From an uncultured Bacteroidales bacterium (GTDB lineage: Bacteria; Bacteroidota; Bacteroidia; Bacteroidales; F082), in the NCBI GenBank assembly GCA_937896895.1, contig CALBNV010000053.1, positions 1 through 15,551 on the forward strand: a stretch of 15,551 bases of DNA, in the 5' to 3' direction. The notes beneath the pieces were generated by a model that was not told the DNA's origin, searched no databases, and was given only the letters and a program-made list of their open reading frames with translations. A program made the position numbers and the translations under genes. Within the stretch, counting starts at the first letter, position 1. Each line of letters opens with the position of its first letter. This document shows, piece by piece, positions 1-6,975 of this stretch.

Positions 1-860
1 TGGCAGCATTCTATGCACAGATACCAGTTGGTCACGTTGAGGCTGGTTTGAGAACACATAACCTCTACAGCCCTTGGCCGGAGGAGATGAACCGTCAGGT
101 CACGGGACGCATCGCTACCTACAACTTCTCGCCAACTCCTCTTTCCGAGAAGAACCTTCAGGAGGAGAAAACTCACGGTAATATCTATGTTACTGGCAAT
201 ACTGTTATCGATGCCCTTCACATGGTAGTTGATAAGCTCCAGAGCGACAAAGCTCTTGCAGCAGAGCAGGACAAGGTGCTGCTTGATGCAGGCTATGATG
301 TAAAGCGTATGGACAACAAGCGCAAGCTCGTCCTTATCACCGGCCACAGGCGCGAAAACTTCGGAGACGGCTTCATCCGTATGGTGACAGCTATGAAAGA
401 CCTCAGCGAGAAATATCCGGAGGTTGACTTCGTCTATCCTATGCATTTGAATCCAAATGTCCGCAAACCTATCCACGAAGTTTTTGGCGAAGACCTCACA
501 CATCCTAACTTCTTCTTCATCGAGCCTCTCCAGTACCTTGATTTCGTCTATCTGATGGAGAAATCTACGGTCGTACTCACCGACTCTGGCGGAATTCAGG
601 AAGAAGCCCCAGGTCTTGGCAAGCCCGTTCTCGTGATGCGCAACACTACCGAGCGTCCCGAAGCCCTCAGTGCAGGAACAGTCAAACTCGTGGGTACAGA
701 CCACGACCTCATCGTGAGCGAAGTGAGCCGTCTTCTTGAAGACAAGGCATATTACGACAAGATGTCCCACGCTGTCAACCCTTATGGAGACGGCAAAGCC
801 TGCGGACGCATAGCCAAAGCCCTCAAAGGCGAGACTCCCGACAGATACGGGAATTATTAA
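1..860 (+). CDS. wecB: UDP-N-acetylglucosamine 2-epimerase (non-hydrolysing), 5' partial
   Basis: The enzyme interconverts UDP-GlcNAc and UDP-ManNAc in the cytoplasm and supplies ManNAc or ManNAcA units for capsule or O-antigen synthesis. The reading frame is open from base 3, so the true start lies upstream; about 285 residues of the usual 370-390 are present. Family signatures are plain: GHVEAGLRT followed by PEEMNRQ near the visible N-terminus, VTGNTVIDAL, ITGHRRENFG, then SGGIQEEAP and a glycine-rich C-terminal NPYGDGKA motif. It has a GT-B-like fold. The gene ends 12 bp before the first glycosyltransferase, consistent with one operon. Base composition is more GC-rich than in the following genes, as expected for a conserved core gene next to variable glycosyltransferases. 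Identification is firm; only the 5' end is missing. Confidence 0.95.
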   Translation, partial: AAFYAQIPVGHVEAGLRTHNLYSPWPEEMNRQVTGRIATYNFSPTPLSEKNLQEEKTHGNIYVTGNTVIDALHMVVDKLQSDKALAAEQDKVLLDAGYDVKRMDNKRKLVLITGHRRENFGDGFIRMVTAMKDLSEKYPEVDFVYPMHLNPNVRKPIHEVFGEDLTHPNFFFIEPLQYLDFVYLMEKSTVVLTDSGGIQEEAPGLGKPVLVMRNTTERPEALSAGTVKLVGTDHDLIVSEVSRLLEDKAYYDKMSHAVNPYGDGKACGRIAKALKGETPDRYGNY

Positions 861-872
861 TGATACTAAATT

Positions 873-1979
873 ATGAAAGTCGCAATCATCGTGGGCAATA
901 ACGTCTGGTTCTGCCCTTACATAAAGATATATACAACGGTTTTTGAAAAGAATGGGATTGATTACGATATCATTTCCTGGAATCGTGATGCAATTGAAGA
1001 GGATGCTATTCAATTCACTTGTGCCTTGAAGCATAAAAATCCTCTCGCAAAGTTTTGGGCAAGCTTGAGGTATTCTTCATTTGTAAAGGATACTTTAAGC
1101 CGTAACGACTATGATGGAGTAGTCATTTTCTCAATAGCAACGGCAATCTTTTTGAACCGTTTCTTGTCGGGAAGTTACGGCAAGAGATATATCTTTGATT
1201 ATAGAGATCTGTCTATCGAGCAAAAAGCCATATTCAAAAAACCATTCCAGAGAGTACTGAAGAACAGTTTCGCAAACGTAGTTTCTTCACCAGGTTTCAT
1301 TAAGTATCTTCCAAAGGGCTTTGACTATATCCTATCGCATAATTTCGATATCAATCTAGTAAGAAAGGCTCTTGATTGTGGAGAACAAACACTTGGCACT
1401 CAGAAAGGCATTGACGTTCTCACCATAGGTGGAATCAGAGATTATGAGTCAAATTCACAGGTAATTGATGCACTGGCAAATAAAGATGGATTTACTGTCC
1501 GATTTGTCGGGAAAGGCCCTTCTGCTGAAGTTCTGAAACAACATGCAGAAGAGATGCAGGCTAAGAATGTATACTTCGAAGGATATTATCCGAAAGAGAA
1601 AGAGAAGGATTATATCAATGGCTGCGCTTTCCTGAACATCTTTTATCCTCGGAGACCATCACACGACACTGCAATCTCCAATCGGTTCTATAATTCACTG
1701 ATTTACCATAAGCCGATGATTACAACAGCGGACACCGTTCAGGGCGATTATGCTGCAAAGTATGGGGTCGGATTATCTTTGGAAAATTGCGAAAATCTCG
1801 ATGTGAAATTGAAAGAGTATTTGCAATCCGATGAATATAAAGACTTCTCGGAGAATGCACACGACCTGCTTTATCAATTTGTGCAAGATTACGAAAAGTG
1901 GGAGAGTGTGGTTAATAAATTTGCTGTACATAGTGTGTATTTGATTGATAAACAAATAGATAACGGGGGGGGGGTATGA
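873..1979 (+). CDS. GT4-like glycosyltransferase ending at a poly-G tract
   Basis: A cytoplasmic glycosyltransferase of GT-B type, probably adding one sugar to a lipid-linked surface polysaccharide repeat unit. It starts MKVAIIVGNN (a Rossmann-like first strand), has a FDYRD motif near residue 108, a VVSSPGF segment, and the second Rossmann half begins near residue 184 with LTIGGIRD. The donor and acceptor are not identifiable from sequence. It is a paralogue of the next gene: both share the [FL]D[YI]RD, SS[PA]GF, LTIG[GQ]IRD, ISNR/LTNR and WES motifs in the same order. In the present sequence it ends just after a run of ten G (1965-1974) with a short GGGV tail. With nine G the frame would continue 27 residues further and stop at a TGA overlapping the next ATG. 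The core fold seems complete without that tail, since the paralogue ends about 11 residues after WES. Confidence 0.85.
   Translation: MKVAIIVGNNVWFCPYIKIYTTVFEKNGIDYDIISWNRDAIEEDAIQFTCALKHKNPLAKFWASLRYSSFVKDTLSRNDYDGVVIFSIATAIFLNRFLSGSYGKRYIFDYRDLSIEQKAIFKKPFQRVLKNSFANVVSSPGFIKYLPKGFDYILSHNFDINLVRKALDCGEQTLGTQKGIDVLTIGGIRDYESNSQVIDALANKDGFTVRFVGKGPSAEVLKQHAEEMQAKNVYFEGYYPKEKEKDYINGCAFLNIFYPRRPSHDTAISNRFYNSLIYHKPMITTADTVQGDYAAKYGVGLSLENCENLDVKLKEYLQSDEYKDFSENAHDLLYQFVQDYEKWESVVNKFAVHSVYLIDKQIDNGGGV
1965..1974 (+). repeat. Poly-G tract (G10) at the 3' end of the first glycosyltransferase
   Basis: There are ten consecutive G residues, followed by TATGA. Tracts of this length are prone to slipped-strand mispairing. 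At G10 the gene stops at 1979. At G9 (also G6 or G12) it reads through to TGA at 2059-2061, which overlaps the ATG at 2058 by ATGA. At G11 it stops at a TAG a few codons later. The tract could therefore set the C-terminus and the translational coupling of the next gene. Confidence 0.85.
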
Positions 1980-2057
1980 ATTAGGTTTAATTTTTGGTAG
2001 AATCCTTTGCGATAACAGTTGCAAGGCCTTCTCGTATAACGGATGGGGGCTTGCAGC

Positions 2058-3170
2058 ATGAAAAGGGATTTTAATGGCAAGAAGGTACTTATCCTTTGTG
2101 GAGCGGAACTTGAAAAAGCACCTTACGTACTGCCGTACATCGAACTGCTAAAACAGAATTCTGTTCCCTTTGACGTGCTTTGCCAGAAATCACAGATGGC
2201 AGTTGATGTTGTTGGAGAAAATGTAATCGGATTCGGCAAGGTGTATGACGGTACAGCCCCTGGATGGAAGAAGTTCCTGATGATGTTGGAACAGGCAAAG
2301 TTTGCCAAACGTGTGATTCGGAAGAATGGATATGGCAAAGTAATAGTGTTTACCGCACAGAAAGGAATATTTTTGAGTCGGTTTTTGAAAAAGAATTATT
2401 TCGGGCAATATGTGTTGGATATCAGGGATTATACGCCTTTGCTGCGGATACCGTTATGCAATAGGCTGTTGAAATCTGTGATCGATAATTCTGCATATAC
2501 CGTAATATCCTCGGCTGGTTTCAAGAGATGGCTGCCAGAGTCAGACAAGTATATTGTTTGTCATAACACATCGTTTGAGATGATTGAGTATGGGCTTTGC
2601 GATAAAATAGAGAAAGAAAGAGGGAAACATGAATCTTCTCAGGTAACCAAATTGCTGACTATCGGTCAGATTAGAGATACTGAGGCGAATGCGGCTGTGA
2701 TTGATGCCATACAGACAGACAAGCATCTTGAGATGTATTTTGTCGGGAGTGGCAACAGTGTGCCAAGTCTCGAATCACATTGTCGAGACCATAATTCCGA
2801 ACGAGTTACCTTTGCTGGCAGATACCACAAAAAGGATGAGCAGAGCATCGTGGAACAATATGATATGATTAATTCATATATGAATCACGATATCAATAGT
2901 GACAGCCTGCTTACCAATCGTTTATATTTGTCTGCTATTCTTCGCAAGCCCATCCTTGTGAGAAAAGGCACATTCCAGGCCAAATTGGTCGAGCACTATG
3001 GTCTGGGATTAGCAGTAGAGAGTGTAGATACGCTATCATCGGATATTAAGTGCTATCTCGAGAATATTGATATGAGCCGATATGATTCAAATTGCAAGCG
3101 TTTCTTGAATGATGTCAAGGCGGAAAATAGGCAATGGGAATCGTCTATCTTGTCGTTTGTCAATGGTTGA
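2058..3170 (+). CDS. GT4-like glycosyltransferase, paralogue of the upstream gene
   Basis: A probable cytoplasmic GT-B glycosyltransferase for the same polysaccharide, 370 residues from the chosen start. The N-terminus KKVLILCGAELEKAPY aligns with KVAIIVGNNVWFCPY of the upstream gene. The LDIRDY motif lies near residue 119, VISSAGF follows, and LLTIGQIRD near residue 199 opens the second Rossmann domain. I chose ATG 2058 rather than ATG 2043 because it aligns better with the paralogue and because it would overlap the upstream stop (ATGA) when the poly-G tract has nine G. No strong Shine-Dalgarno sequence is seen. Divergence from the upstream paralogue is considerable, so the duplication is old and the two enzymes probably make different linkages. 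Donor and acceptor specificity cannot be read from the sequence. Confidence 0.85.
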   Translation: MKRDFNGKKVLILCGAELEKAPYVLPYIELLKQNSVPFDVLCQKSQMAVDVVGENVIGFGKVYDGTAPGWKKFLMMLEQAKFAKRVIRKNGYGKVIVFTAQKGIFLSRFLKKNYFGQYVLDIRDYTPLLRIPLCNRLLKSVIDNSAYTVISSAGFKRWLPESDKYIVCHNTSFEMIEYGLCDKIEKERGKHESSQVTKLLTIGQIRDTEANAAVIDAIQTDKHLEMYFVGSGNSVPSLESHCRDHNSERVTFAGRYHKKDEQSIVEQYDMINSYMNHDINSDSLLTNRLYLSAILRKPILVRKGTFQAKLVEHYGLGLAVESVDTLSSDIKCYLENIDMSRYDSNCKRFLNDVKAENRQWESSILSFVNG

Positions 3171-3192
3171 ATTTGAAATAGTATGAATGTAT

Positions 3193-4226
3193 ATGCTTGA
3201 TTATAAAATAGTTATCGGGGGGGGCAAAATAGAGACTGCCTCAATACGATTCGCCTTTTGGCGGCAATCGAAGTGCTGTATGGACACACCTTGGCTCATT
3301 TGGAGATAGGTTCCATACCGGTGTTTAACGAGTTTATAAGATTTTTCAGTGGAGTTCCAATATTCTTCACGATGAGCGGATTCTTGATATGGTGGTCAGT
3401 GGGAAGGTCTCACAGTTATTGTGAGTACCTGAAGAAAAGGTTCTGGCGTATCTATCCTGAGCTTTGGCTTGCCGTTCTGGTGGAACTGGTTGTGCTGTTG
3501 GCGCTATATCACGAACCTATCAACTGGCCGCAATTCGGGTTGTTCGCCATCACCCAGAGCACTATATTCCAGTTCTGGACTCCCGACTGCCTTAGAGGAT
3601 ATGGATGCGGTTGTCCGAATGGTTCTCTATGGACGATATGCGTGCTGATACAGTTCTATATCTTTGCGTACTTCTTCTACAAGTGGTTGCACGGGAAGAA
3701 ATTGTGGGTGTGGGTAGTGGCTATTCTTGGTAGCTTAGGATTGAGCTTGGCGACACCTACTATCAGAAGTTCTCTTCCTGAGATAGTCGGAAAACTGTTC
3801 GGTCAGACATTGATTCCGTATCTCTGGATGTTCCTATGTGCTGCACTGGTGGCAGAGAAGAAGGATGTGATGATACCATTCCTGAAGAAATACTGGTGGG
3901 TGTTTGTGGTTGCTTTGCTATTGAAGAACTACCTGCTTCACTGGGATATTCAGGCTTCGTATTCGATATTCGGAACCCTTCTGCTCTTCCTTGGACTTGT
4001 CGGCTTTGCTTACAGCTTCCCGAAACTCAACATCAAGACAGATATATCCTACGGCATCTACATCTACCACATGACAGTCGTGAACGCCCTTATGACCTTC
4101 GGTCTGTTCCATAACCCCTGGCTCTTCGTGTTGGTACTGGCAGTCACCTGCCTGTTGGCTTGGATATCCACCAAGACCGTAGGAGCATGGGCAGGGAGGA
4201 TGAAGGTTAAGAAAGTTAACGGTTAA
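3193..4226 (+). CDS. Acyltransferase family 3 (O-acetyltransferase-like), out of frame at a poly-G tract
   Basis: An integral membrane acyltransferase that probably O-acetylates the surface polysaccharide. Family signs are RLLAAIEVLYGH at the first helix, PIFFTMSGFLI, RFWRIYPELW, about ten hydrophobic helices, and SYGIYIYHM near the end. The in-frame region upstream of RLLAA has a stop at 3204 and no ATG. The only good start, ATG 3193 (22 bp after the previous stop), enters a G8 tract at 3217-3224 and, as sequenced, terminates at TAG 3307-3309 after 38 residues. Adding one G gives MLDYKIVIGGG followed by QNRDCLNTIRLLAA, a natural family N-terminus, and a 344-residue protein. A translation starting at TTG 3258 would lack part of the first helix. 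The gene is therefore in a phase-off state, or the tract was miscounted in sequencing. The last residues (KVKKVNG) are encoded by a GTTAAC repeat. Confidence 0.85.
3217..3224 (+). repeat. Poly-G tract (G8) in the 5' end of the acyltransferase gene
   Basis: There are eight consecutive G residues eight codons after ATG 3193. Lengths of 3n (6, 9 or 12 G) join this ATG to the acyltransferase frame; the present eight do not. The sequence just upstream resembles that upstream of the G10 tract at 1965. Confidence 0.9.
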
Positions 4227-4236
4227 CAAGTTAACA
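4205..4236 (+). repeat. GTTAAC short-period repeat over the acyltransferase stop codon
   Basis: Three GTTAAC units (4215, 4222, 4230) plus a GTTAAG unit are spaced 7-10 bp apart. The repeat supplies the last codons and the TAA stop of the acyltransferase. A related array lies at 10516-10548. Confidence 0.8.
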
Positions 4237-4253
4237 TATCTATAAAGAAGATA

Positions 4254-5117
4254 GTGGAATTATTAGATATGATATCGCCGAAATTTAAACATGTTATAAA
4301 GAAAACGGCAATCGTTCTAATTACAACATTGTTGCCAGCAACAATGGGCGTTATTTGTACGCAACAGACAGCAAAAACGTGGTTTAAGGGAGTGTTCCCT
4401 ATTGATACTTTCCCCTTTTTGTATCGCCCGTTATATCAAGTGATTATTATCATCACTATTTGCGTTGTCATGCCAGTTATTTTTATTATCTGGGTAGAAA
4501 TTTCAGACCTGAATGCAAATGAACGGGTTGCACAACTATACAATAAATTACTGGCGTATATTCAGCACAGCGTGGATATAAAAAAGAAGAGATTCTTTAA
4601 GGAGATAGGTAAACATACAAGTGGCGGAGCAATTTTTTCGAACATAACTCAGCCAATATTGCAAATCGAAGACCTATGCTCTGGATTGTGTAACATACTT
4701 TCGGATTATTGTGGGGTGTCAGACATAAAAGGGGCAGTAATTACTTGTAGAGATGGGAAATTGAAAGACTATCTTGTCGTATGTGGCGATGAGCAGCCGA
4801 CTACTTCGATTTCAGAATTGTCAAAAGGAAATTCACTGGCAAAAAAGGCATTGAGTTCAAGAACGATTTGTGTGGCAGAAGAAGCGAGTAAGGATAAGAA
4901 TTTTTATCATCCTACAGGTTGTAATATATGCTCGGCTATATGCTTACCTATATTTCGTGGCAGTGACATTAATATGATTGTATGTATGACCTCTAAGACA
5001 AAAACTGCTTTTAAGCGGTCAAACATCAAACAATATCGACAGATATTCAGTTACTTTGAGAGCAGAATGCTCCTTGAAAGTTATCTACTTGAACTTAAAT
5101 CCAAAACGACGAAATAA
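4254..5117 (+). CDS. Two-helix membrane protein with C-terminal GAF-like domain
   Basis: A predicted inner-membrane protein of 287 residues. Two hydrophobic segments (about 17-36 and 59-83) are followed by a charged linker and a soluble domain (about 120-280). The soluble domain looks like GAF: GNSLAKKALSSRTICVAEE, then a CxxxCLPIF segment, an MIVCMTSKTK strand and a terminal helix that starts after AFKRSNIKQY. GAF domains bind small ligands or sense redox state; the several cysteines (NICSAIC) may matter, but no ligand can be named. The start is GTG 4254; ATG 4269 is an alternative that loses five residues. The stop is 2 bp before the next small gene, so the two are almost certainly co-transcribed with the PLD nuclease beyond. 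No kinase, cyclase or phosphatase domain is attached, which suggests a membrane-bound sensor or adaptor. I do not recognise a named family. Confidence 0.75.
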   Translation: MELLDMISPKFKHVIKKTAIVLITTLLPATMGVICTQQTAKTWFKGVFPIDTFPFLYRPLYQVIIIITICVVMPVIFIIWVEISDLNANERVAQLYNKLLAYIQHSVDIKKKRFFKEIGKHTSGGAIFSNITQPILQIEDLCSGLCNILSDYCGVSDIKGAVITCRDGKLKDYLVVCGDEQPTTSISELSKGNSLAKKALSSRTICVAEEASKDKNFYHPTGCNICSAICLPIFRGSDINMIVCMTSKTKTAFKRSNIKQYRQIFSYFESRMLLESYLLELKSKTTK

Positions 5118-5119
5118 CA

Positions 5120-5293
5120 ATGAAAATAACTATACGAAAGACAAAATCCGTACAGACAGTTTCAGCAGTCAACCACGTGCATGTCCAAATTCATAGTGAA
5201 GTCCGCGTTTATACAACACGCCAAATGGCAGAACAGAAAAGGGCTGTTGAAAGCATGGTAGAAAAAAATAATAAGATTTTCCGGACACTTTGA
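5120..5293 (+). CDS. 57-residue basic small protein of unknown function
   Basis: A short uninterrupted frame that starts at ATG two bases after the upstream stop and whose TGA overlaps the TTG start of the next gene. That packing is the main evidence that it is real. The N-terminal half (MKITIRKTKS, then VNHVHVQIHSEVRVY) looks like beta-strands, and the C-terminal half (TRQMAEQKRAVESMVEKNNK) like an amphipathic helix. It is basic and has no membrane segment. It could be a small DNA-binding subunit or an antitoxin-like partner of the neighbouring nuclease, but no family is recognised. Confidence 0.65.
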   Translation: MKITIRKTKSVQTVSAVNHVHVQIHSEVRVYTTRQMAEQKRAVESMVEKNNKIFRTL

Positions 5294-6372
5294 TTCAACT
5301 GCTTATGAAAATTCTTTCAAATTCAACCACTACAAATCACGGAGAAGTGTTCGTCTCTTTTTGTCGAAAGGCTGAAGAGGTCGTGATGGTCAGTCCGTTC
5401 TGCTATTCAGATTTCGCAGACTTTGCGAATACGATTGTTTCTTGTTGTGATATTCGAAGGGTTGTATTTGTAACCTCCCTCAAAACAGAAGAGGTGGCAA
5501 GAAAAATTGACGCTCTGATTTCGTTTCGTGACGAGATGAACCGCATCAATGTACAATGGGAGTTGCGAGCAGACAATCATCTGCATGGTAAAATTTACAT
5601 CTTCAAGAAAAATGGACATCCTTTTTCCGGTATTATCACTTCGGCAAACCTGACTCACAACGGAATGGTGGCTAATCATGAATGGGGTTGTCTGATTGAA
5701 GATGAAAAGTTATTGGAGGGCATAGAGCAGCAAGTGCTGGAGGATGCTCCTGACCGACTGACAAGCAATATGCTTGACGAGATAAAGGAACGTGCCGAGA
5801 AGAAATTCCCTGAAGGAGTGAAGAACGAACCATCGGAGGCGTTAGATATAGATGATATTCTGCATCCGTATCGCTTATCCAAAGGAACAAAGGTTTTCAT
5901 AAAGCCAATTGGCGTATCAGGCAATCCTATCTATGAAGGTGATTTTTCGACGGAAGGAGAATCCTATATGTACTTCTCCAAGAAGCGGCCATCGTCGGTA
6001 TCCGTTGGAGACATACTGATAGCATACGCTGTAGGAGGAAGGAAAATTATTGGTGTTTACAAGGTGACAAGTGAGCCAATGTGGGATGAAGATGGTGACC
6101 CTCGTTGGCCATGGTATGTAGAATCGGAGAACCTAACGCCAAAACTCTCCAACTGTAAATGGTCTGAAACTGACCTTTGGGTGACTGGCTATGCCAATCA
6201 TTATGCTGAAACTTATAATAAACCTGTAACCTATAATGGCGGTATGAACCTCGGAGCCCTCAACTATGGGTGTGATAAGATTAGGCTTGACGATGAGTAT
6301 GGTCAATATCTATTGGGCAAGGTTATGGATGTTGAACGTAGGTTGATGGAGGATGGGAATGTAGAACGGTAG
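5290..6372 (+). CDS. PLD-family nuclease fused to a PUA/EVE-like domain
   Basis: A 360-residue probable restriction nuclease. Residues about 15-140 form a single phospholipase D-like domain: HGKIYIF with H99 and K101, SANLT with N120, then NHEWG, the pattern of NgoFVII-type PLD nucleases, which act as dimers. Residues about 192-355 resemble a PUA/EVE-like fold: SVGDILIAYAVGGRKIIGVYKV, then PRWPWYVESENL. EVE-like domains read modified bases, so a modification-dependent nuclease is a reasonable inference. The start is TTG 5290, overlapping the stop of the small gene; ATG 5305 is the alternative. The gene ends 28 bp before the kwaA-like gene. The PLD call is firm; the C-terminal fold is assigned only by pattern and needs profile or structure comparison. 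Defence function is inferred from domains and neighbours. Confidence 0.78.
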   Translation: MIQLLMKILSNSTTTNHGEVFVSFCRKAEEVVMVSPFCYSDFADFANTIVSCCDIRRVVFVTSLKTEEVARKIDALISFRDEMNRINVQWELRADNHLHGKIYIFKKNGHPFSGIITSANLTHNGMVANHEWGCLIEDEKLLEGIEQQVLEDAPDRLTSNMLDEIKERAEKKFPEGVKNEPSEALDIDDILHPYRLSKGTKVFIKPIGVSGNPIYEGDFSTEGESYMYFSKKRPSSVSVGDILIAYAVGGRKIIGVYKVTSEPMWDEDGDPRWPWYVESENLTPKLSNCKWSETDLWVTGYANHYAETYNKPVTYNGGMNLGALNYGCDKIRLDDEYGQYLLGKVMDVERRLMEDGNVER

Positions 6373-6400
6373 CACTTCGGAAGATATAAAAATAGAGATT

Positions 6401-6970
6401 ATGGTTGGATGGCTTCCTAAATTGGTATATACCCAAACAAATATTGCAGTAGTTTTCTTTTTCCTTTGGATTAAGCAAGTGTATTGTCATTGGCCTGAAT
6501 TGACTGTTTATATGCCGACATCACTACACGAGTTTGTAAACGGATGCTATGACATATTTTCTTTGCATTGGCCATTATTGTGTTTTATTGTTGAGTTAGT
6601 GATATGCTGGTGTATTATCAATGGAATAAAGCGAAATGCTCCGACACAAACTATTCAGGCTTCTGCCACTGAAAGAGTCTCTATTATTAATGTAAGCAGC
6701 ATCTTTACCATTATGCCTGTATTTGCTACTCTGATGACAGAAAAAGATTCATTACAATTGATCTTCGTGTTGGCTTTCCTGTTGATTTATGAGGTAATTT
6801 CATTTAAAACAGGCTGTTCTAATCTCACAATGTCTATTCTGGGCTACAAAGAGTATAAGGTCGTGTCGTCAGACAATATGAATCATAGGATTTTAACCAA
6901 AAAGAAAATCCGGAAAGGTGATAGTTGCCATCATGTTATAGAGTTTAATGACATTTACGTAGAAGTTTAA
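6401..6970 (+). CDS. kwaA: Probable KwaA, membrane subunit of the Kiwa antiphage system
   Basis: A 189-residue inner-membrane protein with four hydrophobic segments (about 14-30, 52-73, 93-112 and 117-135) and a short cytoplasmic tail containing SILGYKEYKV and ILTKKKIRKG, which resembles the conserved LLGY-x-x-Y region at the end of KwaA proteins. KwaA is known as a four-helix membrane protein that senses phage attack at the envelope and works with KwaB. The next gene starts five bases downstream and looks like KwaB; the pair order and sizes fit Kiwa. The region is AT-rich compared with wecB, as expected for a transferred defence locus. The assignment is from topology, tail pattern and partner, not from an alignment. 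Confidence 0.7.
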   Translation: MVGWLPKLVYTQTNIAVVFFFLWIKQVYCHWPELTVYMPTSLHEFVNGCYDIFSLHWPLLCFIVELVICWCIINGIKRNAPTQTIQASATERVSIINVSSIFTIMPVFATLMTEKDSLQLIFVLAFLLIYEVISFKTGCSNLTMSILGYKEYKVVSSDNMNHRILTKKKIRKGDSCHHVIEFNDIYVEV

Positions 6971-6975
6971 GCATT

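Noticed and set aside
3258..4226. Acyltransferase starting at TTG 3258 as a normal gene
   Set aside because: It would remove the N-terminal segment NTIRL before the first helix, has no start context, and the upstream G8 frame explains the missing 5' end better.
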